From positions 1-41,005 of the forward strand of contig NZ_JBLIAI010000023.1 of the NCBI RefSeq assembly GCF_047634455.1: a stretch of DNA of 41,005 bases, read 5' to 3'. Below are positions 8,180-15,474 of this stretch, piece after piece. Position numbers and translations under genes: made by a program. The DNA comes from Maritalea sp047634455. GTDB lineage: Bacteria > Pseudomonadota > Alphaproteobacteria > Rhizobiales > Devosiaceae. The notes under the pieces were generated by a model. That model did no database searches and was not told the DNA's origin. It was given only the letters and a program-made list of their open reading frames with translations. Within the stretch, counting starts at the first letter, position 1; each line of letters begins with the position of its first letter.

Positions 8180-9103
8180 ATGAATAACACGAGCCCCGCT
8201 GCCGGGAATAACATTTCGAAGGGCATTGCCCTGACGCTGATTTCAATCCTGATTTTTTCCGTGCAGGACGTTGCGGTGAAGATGCTGGTGACAGACTACC
8301 CACCCACACAGGTGGTGATGATCCGCTTTTGGGGTGTGGCAGTTTTTACCCTTGTTTGGATTATGCGGGAAGGTCCAATTCGGCAGGCCTTTCGCACCAA
8401 GCGCCCTAAGCTTCAGGTCACGCGGGGTATTCTTCTTGTGCTCGATATTTGGTTTTTCAGCGCGGCGCTGCAATTTATGCCGCTGAGTGACCTGCAAGCA
8501 ATATTTATGCTGTTCCCCATTGTTGTGACGCTTTTTGCAATTCCCCTTTTGGGCGAGCAGGTGGGCATTTTCAGATGGTCGGCGATTGGCGTTGGATTTT
8601 TGGGCGCGATGATTATCATCCGGCCCGGTTTCCAAGACGTGAATATTGGCGTCTGGTTTATGCTGGGCGCGGTTACAACATTTGCGCTGTATACGGTTTT
8701 AACCCGCTTGGTTTCGCGCCACGATAGCACAACGACATCCATGGCCTATATGGCGGTTGTTGGCGTTGTGCTTTCCACGTCCGTCGGTATTTTCAATATG
8801 GTGCCGATGGCGCTGAACGCTTGGCTTTTGATGGGTTTGGTGATTATCACAGCCAATGTGGCGCACACGCTTTTCGCCATGGCTTATCGCGAAGCGCCAG
8901 CCAGTGCGTTGCAGCCGTTCAACTTCCTTATCCTACCAGCCGCAATCATCATGACGGTGATTTTCTTTGGCCATTGGATAGATGCGATTAGTTTGTTCGG
9001 GGCATCATTGACTGTGGGTGCCGGGTTGTTTGTGTGGTGGCGGGAACGTCAAAAGGCGAAAACGGCCAAGCGCGAAGCGTTGAAACAGGTACCAATTCGC
9101 TAA
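8180..9103 (+). CDS. EamA/DMT family transporter
   Basis: This 307-residue membrane protein has ten hydrophobic helices in two EamA repeats. The first begins GIALTLISILIFSVQDVAVK and contains IRFWGVAVFTLVW; the second begins WFMLGAVTTFALYTVLTR. The C-terminal tail is strongly basic (WWRERQKAKTAKRE), as expected for a cytoplasmic end. The ATG at 8180 is chosen because the protein then starts with a short hydrophilic leader before helix 1; an upstream in-frame ATG at 8108 has no better ribosome site. It is related to the S-adenosylmethionine/riboflavin-type DMT exporters only in general layout, and the substrate is unknown. It is transcribed toward the candidate small RNA, which runs the opposite way. 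Confidence 0.86.
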   Translation: MNNTSPAAGNNISKGIALTLISILIFSVQDVAVKMLVTDYPPTQVVMIRFWGVAVFTLVWIMREGPIRQAFRTKRPKLQVTRGILLVLDIWFFSAALQFMPLSDLQAIFMLFPIVVTLFAIPLLGEQVGIFRWSAIGVGFLGAMIIIRPGFQDVNIGVWFMLGAVTTFALYTVLTRLVSRHDSTTTSMAYMAVVGVVLSTSVGIFNMVPMALNAWLLMGLVIITANVAHTLFAMAYREAPASALQPFNFLILPAAIIMTVIFFGHWIDAISLFGASLTVGAGLFVWWRERQKAKTAKREALKQVPIR

Positions 9104-9105
9104 GG

Positions 9106-9338
9106 AAAAAAGATCGGACAGGCGCGACATACGCGGAGAGATCAGATAGGGGATGATCGCGAGAACATGCCCACACCTGTCCGAACACTTGTTGGCAATA
9201 AACCTTGGACGGGTTTTGCGAGGCATGAGATGATTGCACACCCGCCAAGGTTATTGCACAGCACCACTTGCGAAGTGCTGATGGAAGGATCACCGCCAGA
9301 AAATTAGTAGGTCAACGTGCGATCAATCTCTTCAACTT
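9106..9338 (-). ncRNA. Candidate FNR-dependent structured small RNA
   Basis: No plausible protein is encoded in this stretch, yet the minus strand has all parts of a small RNA gene. A FNR box and a CATAAT -10 lie just upstream (9345-9387), placing the start near 9338. Three hairpins follow: a 6-bp stem at 9259-9280; an 18-bp stem at 9195-9257 broken only by two one-base bulges, with a 25-base loop; and a 13-bp stem (three G-U pairs) at 9115-9127/9171-9183 that is followed directly by ATCTTTTTT, an intrinsic terminator. The last rod has inner CGCG and ATCA/TGAT pairings and an apical loop TCCCCTATC, an anti-Shine-Dalgarno type sequence. I do not recognise 6S, SRP, tmRNA, RNase P or the alpha-r sRNA families in it. 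Start and length (about 230 bases) are inferred. Confidence 0.6.
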
Positions 9339-9344
9339 GCCGCC

Positions 9345-9387
9345 ATTATGCGCAGAAGATTTGATTCTTCTAATTGATATAAATCAA
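9345..9387 (-). promoter_or_regulatory. FNR/FixK box and -10 element of a leftward promoter
   Basis: Positions 9374-9387 read TTGATATAAATCAA, a perfect match to the TTGAT-N4-ATCAA box bound by FNR/FixK-type regulators. On the minus strand a CATAAT hexamer (9350 down to 9345) follows, so the box would be centred about 42 bases upstream of a start near 9338, the geometry of a class II FNR-activated promoter. The only thing downstream in that direction before the DMT gene is the candidate small RNA. In the rightward direction there is only repeat DNA. Confidence 0.6.
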
Positions 9388-9466
9388 TTGCGATTTAGTT
9401 ACATTTGCAACGTCTTATCGCGCACTGAGCGTTTTTCGCGCCGCACGGGCGGTCGAGTTCACCAAC

Positions 9467-9536
9467 CCTCATGGTGAGCTTGTCGAACCACGAGGGCTGG
9501 CTGTTGTGTCGCCCTTCGACAAGCTCAGGGTGAGGG
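9467..9536. repeat. Inverted pair of TTCGACAAGCTC-type extragenic repeats
   Basis: Two copies of a dispersed extragenic repeat face each other: GAGCTTGTCGAA at 9476-9487 and TTCGACAAGCTC at 9515-9526, with longer imperfect flanks (CCCTC..., ...GAGGG). Together they can fold into a large hairpin. The core TTCGACAAGCTCAGG is a very widespread intergenic repeat motif in bacteria. Confidence 0.7.
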
Positions 9537-9652
9537 CGGAGATTGGCAGAGGTGATGGTGCCGTTGTTTTGGTCCCGACCCAGGCACCCCCGCCGATTGG
9601 TGCATCACACTTATGTTGAGTGAATTTACATCCCCACTTTTTATCATCGTCA

Positions 9653-9672
9653 TCCCCGGACTTGATCCGGGG
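9653..9672. repeat. Palindromic extragenic repeat (TCCCCGGACTTGATCCGGGG)
   Basis: A short palindrome, CCCCGGA and TCCGGGG around CTTGA, forms a 7-bp hairpin. A close relative with CCCCGC/GCGGGG arms lies at 10141-10160, so both belong to one REP-like family that is typical of alphaproteobacterial intergenic DNA. Confidence 0.65.
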
Positions 9673-9694
9673 TCGAATTTCGGTGATGTAAAGC

Positions 9695-9730
9695 CCCCCA
9701 CCCTTAATCCCTCCCCACAAGGGGGAGGGA
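9695..9730. repeat. 36-base extragenic repeat, left copy
   Basis: This 36-base element (CCCCCACCCTTAATCCC, then TCCCCACAAGGGGGAGGGA) has an exact reverse-complement copy at 9997-10032. It contains its own short palindrome, CCCTCCCC ... GGGGGAGGG. Elements of this kind are common between genes in Rhizobiales. Confidence 0.75.
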
Positions 9731-9802
9731 GACATGATTTTGTTGGCGTTGATGTTGTGCACCAACTTCCCAACAAGCATCCTAGGGCTTGCCCCGGGGC
9801 CG

Positions 9803-9879
9803 GGACAGTCTGTGGCGGCGTAACGACGGTGTTTGTGGCAGCGCACGGCTTCAGCTTCCCTCCCCCTTGTGGGGAGGGA
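9803..9879. repeat. 77-bp direct repeat, first copy
   Basis: Positions 9803-9879 are repeated at 9943-10019, offset exactly 140 bases, with a single difference (C at 9855, T at 9995). The unit carries GGACAGTCTGTGGCGG at the left and a TCCCTCCCCCTTGTGGGGA palindrome at the right. It looks like recent duplication inside a repeat cluster; open frames across it on both strands are not genes. Confidence 0.8.
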
Positions 9880-9942
9880 GACACTCTCTCTTGTGCCGCA
9901 CGTGCGATCGAATGGTTGTTTTGGTCCCGGCTCGGGGGCCGG

Positions 9943-10019
9943 GGACAGTCTGTGGCGGCGTAACGACGGTGTTTGTGGCAGCGCACGGCTTCAGTTTCCC
10001 TCCCCCTTGTGGGGAGGGA
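9943..10019. repeat. 77-bp direct repeat, second copy
   Basis: This is the second copy of the 9803-9879 unit, differing at one base. Its right end runs into the inverted 36-base element at 9997-10032. Confidence 0.8.
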
Positions 10020-10032
10020 TTAAGGGTGGGGG
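9997..10032. repeat. 36-base extragenic repeat, inverted right copy
   Basis: This is the exact reverse complement of 9695-9730. The pair brackets about 270 bases that include the first 77-bp repeat unit, so the whole block could fold back on itself. Confidence 0.75.
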
Positions 10033-10074
10033 CTAAGTCGGTCCTCACAGAAAGCTTGTTAAATTATGGAATTT

Positions 10075-10161
10075 GGTCCCGGCTCGGGGGCCGGGACAGC
10101 CAGAGGATTTGGTAATCCTTTTGCCACACATTCTGTGGCATCCCCGCACTTGATGCGGGGT
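10075..10161. repeat. Cluster of palindromic extragenic elements
   Basis: Three palindromes sit together. GGTCCCGG...CCGGGACAG (about 10076-10099) is also present at about 9924-9946. TGCCACA/TGTGGCA occurs at about 10122-10140. CCCCGCACTTGATGCGGGG lies at 10142-10160 and is related to 9653-9672. No coding potential is seen from here to the uvrB stop apart from a possible terminator. Confidence 0.6.
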
Positions 10162-10262
10162 CTGTCTTATTTTTCGCGCCGCCGTTGCAGGTTGCACCTG
10201 CTACCCCGGCACCCCCGCCGGATGTTGCGCGCCGCCATCGGCCCCAACGGGCCGACCTAAGA

Positions 10263-10299
10263 CCCCCCGCCGCAGAGTGCTAGGCGGAAAGGGTTTTTT
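10263..10299 (+). terminator. Possible rightward intrinsic terminator
   Basis: CCC-CCGCC and GGCGG-AAA-GGG form an interrupted stem followed by TTTTTT on the plus strand, just before the uvrB 3' end. It would stop transcripts coming out of the repeat block. No clear U-tract terminator is seen for uvrB on the minus strand. Confidence 0.4.
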
Positions 10300-10311
10300 A
10301 AAATCAACAAT

Positions 10312-12783
10312 TTAATCGATGATATCGAGTTCCAAATCCTTCAGCCTCTTCACCTCGTCACGTAATCGTGCAGCTTCTTCGAACTCGAGATTGGTTGCGG
10401 CTTCGCGCATTTTGGCCTCGAAATCTTTGATCGTGGCGGCGAGGTTGTCGCCCACATGCACCTGGCCTTTGGCAAACTTGTTGCCGGTGCCGATGGTGAC
10501 GCGGTCGCCCTCGTAAACAGAATCCATGATGTTTTTAATGTCGGACTTGATCGATTGCGGGGTGATGCCGTGTGCTATGTTGTATTCTTCTTGCTTTTCG
10601 CGACGGCGGCTGGTTTCGCCCATCGCGCGTTCCATCGATCCGGTGACCTTATCCGCATAAAGGATGACGCGACCATCGGCGTTCCGCGCGGCGCGGCCAA
10701 TAGTTTGAATGAGTGAGGTTTCAGAGCGCAAAAAGCCCTCTTTATCCGCATCCAAAATCGCCACCAATCCACATTCGGGAATGTCCAAACCTTCGCGCAG
10801 CAAGTTGATGCCGATCAGCACGTCGAAAGCGCCAAGCCGCAGATCACGGATAATTTCAATCCGCTCAATCGTGTCGGTGTCGGAGTGCATATAGCGCACC
10901 TTGATGCCTTGCTCGTGCATATATTCGGTGAGATCCTCGGCCATCTTTTTGGTCAAAGTGGTCACCAATGTGCGATAGCCGACTTTGGCGACTTTCTTGA
11001 TCTCATCGATGACATCATCAACCTGGTTTTTGGCCGGGCGGATTTCCACTGGTGGGTCAATCAGGCCCGTCGGGCGAATGATTTGTTCAGCAAATACGCC
11101 GCCCGTTTGTTCCATTTCCCATTTGCCCGGTGTGGCCGAAACATAGACGGATTGGGGCCGCATGGCGTTCCATTCTTCAAACCGCAACGGGCGGTTGTCC
11201 ATGGCGGAAGGCAAGCGGAAGCCATATTCGGCAAGCGTTGCTTTGCGTCGGAAATCGCCACGATACATCGCGCCCAATTGGCCGACAGTGACGTGACTTT
11301 CATCAACAAAAACAAGGGCATCGTCGGACAAATATTCGAATAATGTTGGGGGCGGTTCGCCCGGTTGGCGGCCCGTGAGATAACGCGAATAGTTTTCAAT
11401 GCCCGCGCAGGAGCCGGTGGCTCCCATCATTTCAAGATCAAACAATGTGCGCTGTTCCAGACGCTGCGCTTCCAAGAAACGGCCCATGCCGTTGAGCTCT
11501 TGTAGGCGGGCCTGCAATTCGGTTTTGATGAATTTCATCGCTTGGTTGAGCGTTGGCCGCGGGGTCACATAGTGCGAGTTCGCGTATAGCCGGATATATT
11601 TCAGGTTAGCGGCTTTGTGGCCCGTTAGCGGATCAAACTCGACGATAGATTCAATTTCGTCGCCCCACAGGGAGACCCGCCACGCAGCGCTGTCATAGTG
11701 GGCGGGGAAGATTTCAATCGTGTCGCCGCGCACCCGGAAGGTGCCGCGCACGAACGAAGCTTCGTTGCGTTTATACTGCAAGGCCACCAGTTGGCCGAGC
11801 AGTTCGCGCTGATCGATTTTTTGACCTTCTTTTAGGTCAACGATCATCGAGGTGTAGCCCTCCACCGAACCGATACCATAAATGCACGAAACCGACGCCA
11901 CGATGATGACATCGTCGCGTTCCAACACCGCGCGTGTGGCAGAGTGGCGCATCCGGTCGATTTGATCATTGATGGTGGATTCTTTTTCAATAAATGTATC
12001 GGTGCGCGGTACATATGCTTCGGGCTGATAATAGTCGTAGAACGAGACAAAATATTCGACCGCATTGTTGGGGAAGAAGCTTTTGAATTCGCCATAAAGC
12101 TGTGCTGCCAAAGTCTTGTTTGGGGCAAGCACGAGGGCGGGGCGCTGGGTGTTGTTGATCAGCGAAGCGACGGTGAAGGTTTTGCCAGAACCTGTGACGC
12201 CGAGCAATACTTGATCGGTCTCGCCGTTTTCAATGCCTGCTTGCAGTTCGGCAATGGCGGCGGGCTGATCGCCCTGCGGTGAAAATTTGGTGACCAGATC
12301 AAACTTTATGCCCCCTTCAAGTTTGGCCGGTCGAGCAGGACGGTGCGGTTTCCAAGCTTCAACACCTTCCACTTCTTCGCGGCCATATTGAATGAGGTTT
12401 TCGAGCGCTTTTACGGTTTCGGACACACCTGTGCTGGCATCAATTGGTTTGCCGGGCAAAACAAATCCCGCTTGGGGAGCCTCAGCGAAGCCGTCTAGGT
12501 TTTCTGGTCGCTCAACAGAGTTCGCCTTGGACTTTGGCGACTTTTTGGACATGCCGGTAACGGTGTCAGGATTGGACGTTTTGGTGTTTTTGCGCTTCGC
12601 TTCTGCCGCCTCTGCCCGGTCAAGCGCGCGGGCGTTGCGCAACCGATGTTGGGGCAGGGGCTTTGACGCCACAATGTCCTCAGCCTTCTCTATCTCTGAT
12701 ATAAAATCATCAATAGAAAAGTCAGCCTTGCTTGGCCGGCTCGGCTTGTCGGGCTGCTTCGGCTTGGAATCGTCGCCGCTCAT
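10312..12783 (-). CDS. uvrB: Excinuclease ABC subunit UvrB
   Basis: UvrB is the damage-verifying helicase-like core of nucleotide excision repair that UvrA loads and UvrC uses. The 823-residue product contains Walker A (GVTGSGKT), the beta-hairpin region (YVSFYDYYQPEAYVP), DEAD-like motif II (VFVDESH), the motif V/VI block (GINLLREGLDIPE, QTIGRAARN) and a C-terminal UVR motif (NLEFEEAARLRDEVKRL) for UvrC binding. It carries an unusual low-complexity, lysine-, serine- and proline-rich N-terminal extension of about 160 residues before the usual start (FDLVTKFSPQGDQPAA). ATG 12783 is preferred: AGGA lies upstream, and a longer start at 12864 would run through the SOS box. Expression is probably LexA-controlled. 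Confidence 0.97.
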   Translation of the reverse strand: MSGDDSKPKQPDKPSRPSKADFSIDDFISEIEKAEDIVASKPLPQHRLRNARALDRAEAAEAKRKNTKTSNPDTVTGMSKKSPKSKANSVERPENLDGFAEAPQAGFVLPGKPIDASTGVSETVKALENLIQYGREEVEGVEAWKPHRPARPAKLEGGIKFDLVTKFSPQGDQPAAIAELQAGIENGETDQVLLGVTGSGKTFTVASLINNTQRPALVLAPNKTLAAQLYGEFKSFFPNNAVEYFVSFYDYYQPEAYVPRTDTFIEKESTINDQIDRMRHSATRAVLERDDVIIVASVSCIYGIGSVEGYTSMIVDLKEGQKIDQRELLGQLVALQYKRNEASFVRGTFRVRGDTIEIFPAHYDSAAWRVSLWGDEIESIVEFDPLTGHKAANLKYIRLYANSHYVTPRPTLNQAMKFIKTELQARLQELNGMGRFLEAQRLEQRTLFDLEMMGATGSCAGIENYSRYLTGRQPGEPPPTLFEYLSDDALVFVDESHVTVGQLGAMYRGDFRRKATLAEYGFRLPSAMDNRPLRFEEWNAMRPQSVYVSATPGKWEMEQTGGVFAEQIIRPTGLIDPPVEIRPAKNQVDDVIDEIKKVAKVGYRTLVTTLTKKMAEDLTEYMHEQGIKVRYMHSDTDTIERIEIIRDLRLGAFDVLIGINLLREGLDIPECGLVAILDADKEGFLRSETSLIQTIGRAARNADGRVILYADKVTGSMERAMGETSRRREKQEEYNIAHGITPQSIKSDIKNIMDSVYEGDRVTIGTGNKFAKGQVHVGDNLAATIKDFEAKMREAATNLEFEEAARLRDEVKRLKDLELDIID

Positions 12784-12843
12784 TTTAAAGTCCTGGGCAT
12801 AAGTGGAAGTGAGATGTTGCTGCAATATAGGCATTAACCGTGC

Positions 12844-12858
12844 GAACGTAAAGAGAAC
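12844..12858 (-). promoter_or_regulatory. LexA (SOS) box upstream of uvrB
   Basis: On the plus strand GAAC-GTAAAGA-GAAC, hence GTTC-N7-GTTC toward uvrB, is a perfect match to the alphaproteobacterial LexA site. It lies 61 bases before the uvrB ATG. It indicates DNA-damage induction of uvrB. Confidence 0.82.
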
Positions 12859-12877
12859 ATGCACAAGAATTTGGACG

Positions 12878-12907
12878 AAAAAGCCCCGCCCTATTTTGGG
12901 GCGGGGC
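12878..12907 (-). terminator. Intrinsic terminator of the DUF1761 gene
   Basis: A 9-bp all-GC stem (GCCCCGCCC and GGGCGGGGC) with a 7-base loop is followed on the minus strand by TTTTT. It lies 28 bases past the DUF1761 stop and separates that gene from the uvrB promoter. Confidence 0.88.
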
Positions 12908-12935
12908 CACTCTCTCCGCTAAATCTATGGCGTCT

Positions 12936-13322
12936 TTAAAGGACCATTTGGACCGCAATCATAACGACGACTGCCGCAATCCAGTATCCGCCATCAACCA
13001 TTTTCGCGTAATTGTTTTTCTGGGTAAATGAGTTGCCCGACCATTGCAGCAACACGAATGAAATTGTGATCAATATGATGGTCAGCAAGCTATTTGTTGC
13101 CGCTGTGATGGCCACAACCCATGCAAGGCCGATCAGGCCTAGAGCCTGTGTTGCCATTGCCACCATTGGCATATCAGTAGCGTTGCCCAATTCCACCTTG
13201 CTGCCTTCAGCCCATTTTGTGCCAAATAGTTTTGGTGAATACCAAAGCCAACCCAGCAAAAATGCCAACACAGCGCCCACAATTACAGCCAACCAGCTCA
13301 CACTTGCAGTTAGTTCTACCAT
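12936..13322 (-). CDS. DUF1761 domain-containing membrane protein
   Basis: This 128-residue protein has four hydrophobic helices. The first is followed by the family hallmark GWLWYSPKLFGTKWAEG, a WYSP-LFG-W motif typical of DUF1761. The function is unknown. The start at 13322 (MVELTASVSWLAVIVGAVLA) gives a normal-length protein and has GGGGA about eight bases upstream; a longer in-frame start adds 42 charged residues and is rejected. It is a single-gene unit ending at the terminator at 12878-12907. Confidence 0.85.
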   Translation of the reverse strand: MVELTASVSWLAVIVGAVLAFLLGWLWYSPKLFGTKWAEGSKVELGNATDMPMVAMATQALGLIGLAWVVAITAATNSLLTIILITISFVLLQWSGNSFTQKNNYAKMVDGGYWIAAVVVMIAVQMVL

Positions 13323-13652
13323 TTTAGTCCCCAATTTACTGCGAGGCAGTTCCCCTAAAACTTGCTGTCGCCCCCTACCAGCCAGGCAAAACTTTGCATG
13401 GGTGCGACATTTTGGCAAGCTTTTGTTAACCATTGAAGTTGTTGGCAACAGTGATGGTATTCCAGTTGATGCCTTGGTCGTGCTGATAGGTCGTCTGGCG
13501 TGCGCCAGTTATATCGGGTAGGGACCTGATATGGTTGCCAGTTGGATTCACGTTCAAATCAGGACAGAATTTCGGATATATGTAACCGCTGTTTGCGTAA
13601 CCAGATTTTCAAAATCGTGCACTTCGCAAGCAGATTTCGTGTAAAACATGGC
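13323..13652. other. Intergenic region, nothing recognised
   Basis: About 330 bases lie between the DUF1761 start and the iolG stop. They hold the DUF1761 promoter region, but I see no convincing protein, tRNA, riboswitch or U-tract terminator. A GTTCAAATC stretch near 13553 resembles a tRNA T-loop, but no acceptor or anticodon stem matches it. Confidence 0.5.
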
Positions 13653-14642
13653 CTAGCCCTTCAACAAAACAGTTTCGCCGGTTTTTGCCGAGCGCATTGC
13701 CGCTTCTGCCAGCATTTGTGCTCTAAGGGCATCATGTCCCGACGGCGACGGCGCGGCACCGTTCCTCACAGCGTCAATGAAATGGTCCAACTCGGCCCGA
13801 TAGGCGGGTAGATAACGTTCTAAGAAAAAATTCATTAACGGCGCGTCGTGATAGCCATCTGCGTTGGCCAAACGCACAGCGTTCTCATGCTGGTTTTTCG
13901 CCTGCAATCCGCCTTTTGAGCCATGCACTTCGACCCGCTGATCGTAACCATATGTCGCGCGCCGTGAGCATGAAATTTGACACATCTTGCCGCTAGCGGT
14001 TTGCAACTGCACAGTTGCGCTGTCAAAATCACCGGCTAGCCCGATAGCCGGATCAACCAGTGCAGCGCCCATGGCTTGCACCGAGACAGGTTCTTCATTT
14101 AACAAAAACCGCGCCATGTCAAAATCATGGATCATCATATCTGCAAAGATGCCGCCTGAACGTGCAATATAGGAAAGTGGCGGGGCACCGGGGTCGCGTG
14201 AAATCAGATTGATCATTTCCACGTTGCCAATTGCACCCTGATTGATTTGTGCTTTTAACGCGCCAAAATGCGGATCAAATCGGCGCTGAAACCCAAACAT
14301 CAAAACTGTTTCGGGCGCCAGCTGGGCCAAACAATCTTTGATGCGATCCGTGTCCAGATCAAACGGCTTTTCACAAAGGATGGCCTTGCCCGATTTAGCC
14401 GCGGCCAAGATAAAATCCACATGTGTGTCTGTCGGTGTACCAATCAGTATTGCGTCAATATCCTCTGCGGCGCAAATTGCATCAGCATCGCGCACTTGTG
14501 CACCATATTCATTTGCAAGGCTTAATGCTGCGTCATCAATCGCGTCAGCCACGGCGACCAGCTCAGCTTGTCGATTTAGGGCGATGGAGCGGGCATGAAC
14601 TTGCCCAATACGGCCACAACCTAATAGTCCAATACGTAGCAT
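13653..14642 (-). CDS. iolG: Inositol 2-dehydrogenase IolG (Gfo/Idh/MocA family)
   Basis: This enzyme oxidises myo-inositol to 2-keto-myo-inositol with NAD, the first catabolic step. The 329-residue protein has the N-terminal Rossmann motif GLLGCGRIGQVHA (about residues 5-17), the EKP catalytic lysine motif (ILCEKPFD, about 95) and IHDFDMARFLL, the conserved histidine segment of the IolG group. Length is normal for IolG. ATG 14642 is preceded by GGGAG with good spacing; an upstream in-frame TTG is less likely. It begins one base after the iolJ stop and is the last gene of the leftward iol operon. Two other dehydrogenases of this family in the locus may share or extend the substrate range. Confidence 0.86.
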   Translation of the reverse strand: MLRIGLLGCGRIGQVHARSIALNRQAELVAVADAIDDAALSLANEYGAQVRDADAICAAEDIDAILIGTPTDTHVDFILAAAKSGKAILCEKPFDLDTDRIKDCLAQLAPETVLMFGFQRRFDPHFGALKAQINQGAIGNVEMINLISRDPGAPPLSYIARSGGIFADMMIHDFDMARFLLNEEPVSVQAMGAALVDPAIGLAGDFDSATVQLQTASGKMCQISCSRRATYGYDQRVEVHGSKGGLQAKNQHENAVRLANADGYHDAPLMNFFLERYLPAYRAELDHFIDAVRNGAAPSPSGHDALRAQMLAEAAMRSAKTGETVLLKG

Positions 14643-14643
14643 A

Positions 14644-15474
14644 TTATACTCTCCCAAAGGCGGTGATCACGGTTTTTGTTGCCTCTCGAACAGGGGCAAT
14701 GGTGGGACCAAGCAGTGCAACCCGATCAAATATGTCGGGCTGATCGTTCAGCGATTTTCGTAGCGCTTGGCCAAACGCCATACGCAGTTCAGTCCCAATA
14801 TTGAATTTTGATACCCGGCTGGTTTGTGCCAACTCTTGGCGTACATCAACCGGAATTCCGCTGCCACCGTGCAACACGAGCGGCAAATTTGTTACCGCTT
14901 CAATTTCGCGCAAAAGTTCGAAATTAAGGCCTGCGGTTTTTTCGGTCTTCAAGTGGACGTTACCCACCGATATGGCCAGAGCGTCCGCACCGCTTTCCTT
15001 GTCAAATCGAGCGGCTTCTTGTGGATCAGTACCCGCGGAAGCGGCACCATCTGCATAGCCAACAAAACCAACTTCACCTTCCACAGAAACGCCCGCAGCG
15101 TGCGCCAACTCAACAATCGCTGCTGTTTTGTCAATATTCTCAGAAATTGGAAGTTTGGAGCCATCAAACATAACGGAAGTGAAGCCGCTTTCAATGCCTT
15201 CGACGCATTCCGCCAACGTGTAACCATGATCAATATGGCACACGACCGGCACACTTGCCTGATCTGCGAGATGCCGGAACATTTTTCCAAGAATTGGCAC
15301 GGGGGTATGGTTTCGACACCCCGGCCCAGCTTGCAAGATAATGGGAATGCCGGTTTCCTCAGCGGCTTCCACATAGGCGCGGGCATCTTCCCAACCAAGA
15401 CAAACAAGACCTGCGATCGCATAGCCGCCGTTCATAGCGGGGCGAAGAACATCGGCTAACGAAACTGCACTCAT
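14644..15474 (-). CDS. iolJ: Class II aldolase IolJ-like (5-dehydro-2-deoxyphosphogluconate aldolase)
   Basis: In inositol catabolism IolJ splits 2-deoxy-5-keto-gluconate 6-phosphate into dihydroxyacetone phosphate and malonate semialdehyde. This 276-residue protein is a class II fructose-bisphosphate-aldolase fold enzyme. It shows the zinc and substrate segments VVCHIDHGYT (His-x2-Asp-His), VEGEVGFVG, ISVGNVHLKT and VLHGGSGIP, ending with FNIGTELRMAF. It overlaps iolB by four bases (ATGA). From sequence alone a fructose- or tagatose-bisphosphate aldolase would be possible, but its position between iolB and iolG settles the role. This aldolase type recalls the Bacillus pathway, rather than the DUF2090-type domain fused to IolC in many proteobacteria. 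Confidence 0.82.
   Translation of the reverse strand: MSAVSLADVLRPAMNGGYAIAGLVCLGWEDARAYVEAAEETGIPIILQAGPGCRNHTPVPILGKMFRHLADQASVPVVCHIDHGYTLAECVEGIESGFTSVMFDGSKLPISENIDKTAAIVELAHAAGVSVEGEVGFVGYADGAASAGTDPQEAARFDKESGADALAISVGNVHLKTEKTAGLNFELLREIEAVTNLPLVLHGGSGIPVDVRQELAQTSRVSKFNIGTELRMAFGQALRKSLNDQPDIFDRVALLGPTIAPVREATKTVITAFGRV

Noticed and set aside
8988..9293. Leftward frame of about 100 residues across the small-RNA candidate and the end of the DMT gene
   Set aside because: It overlaps the coding 3' end of the transporter antisense, has no ribosome site, and the region is better explained by paired stems.
9106..9338. 6S RNA, SRP RNA, tmRNA or RNase P RNA
   Set aside because: None of the conserved sequence blocks of SRP, tmRNA or RNase P is present, and the multi-hairpin layout does not resemble one long bulged 6S rod. 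A formal covariance search was not possible here.
9469..10115. Several overlapping open frames on both strands in the repeat region
   Set aside because: They arise from GC-rich duplicated repeats; the same peptide appears twice because of the 77-bp duplication, and none has a plausible ribosome site or protein-like composition.
13540..13580. GTTCAAATC resembling a tRNA T-loop
   Set aside because: No matching acceptor, D or anticodon arms can be formed around it.
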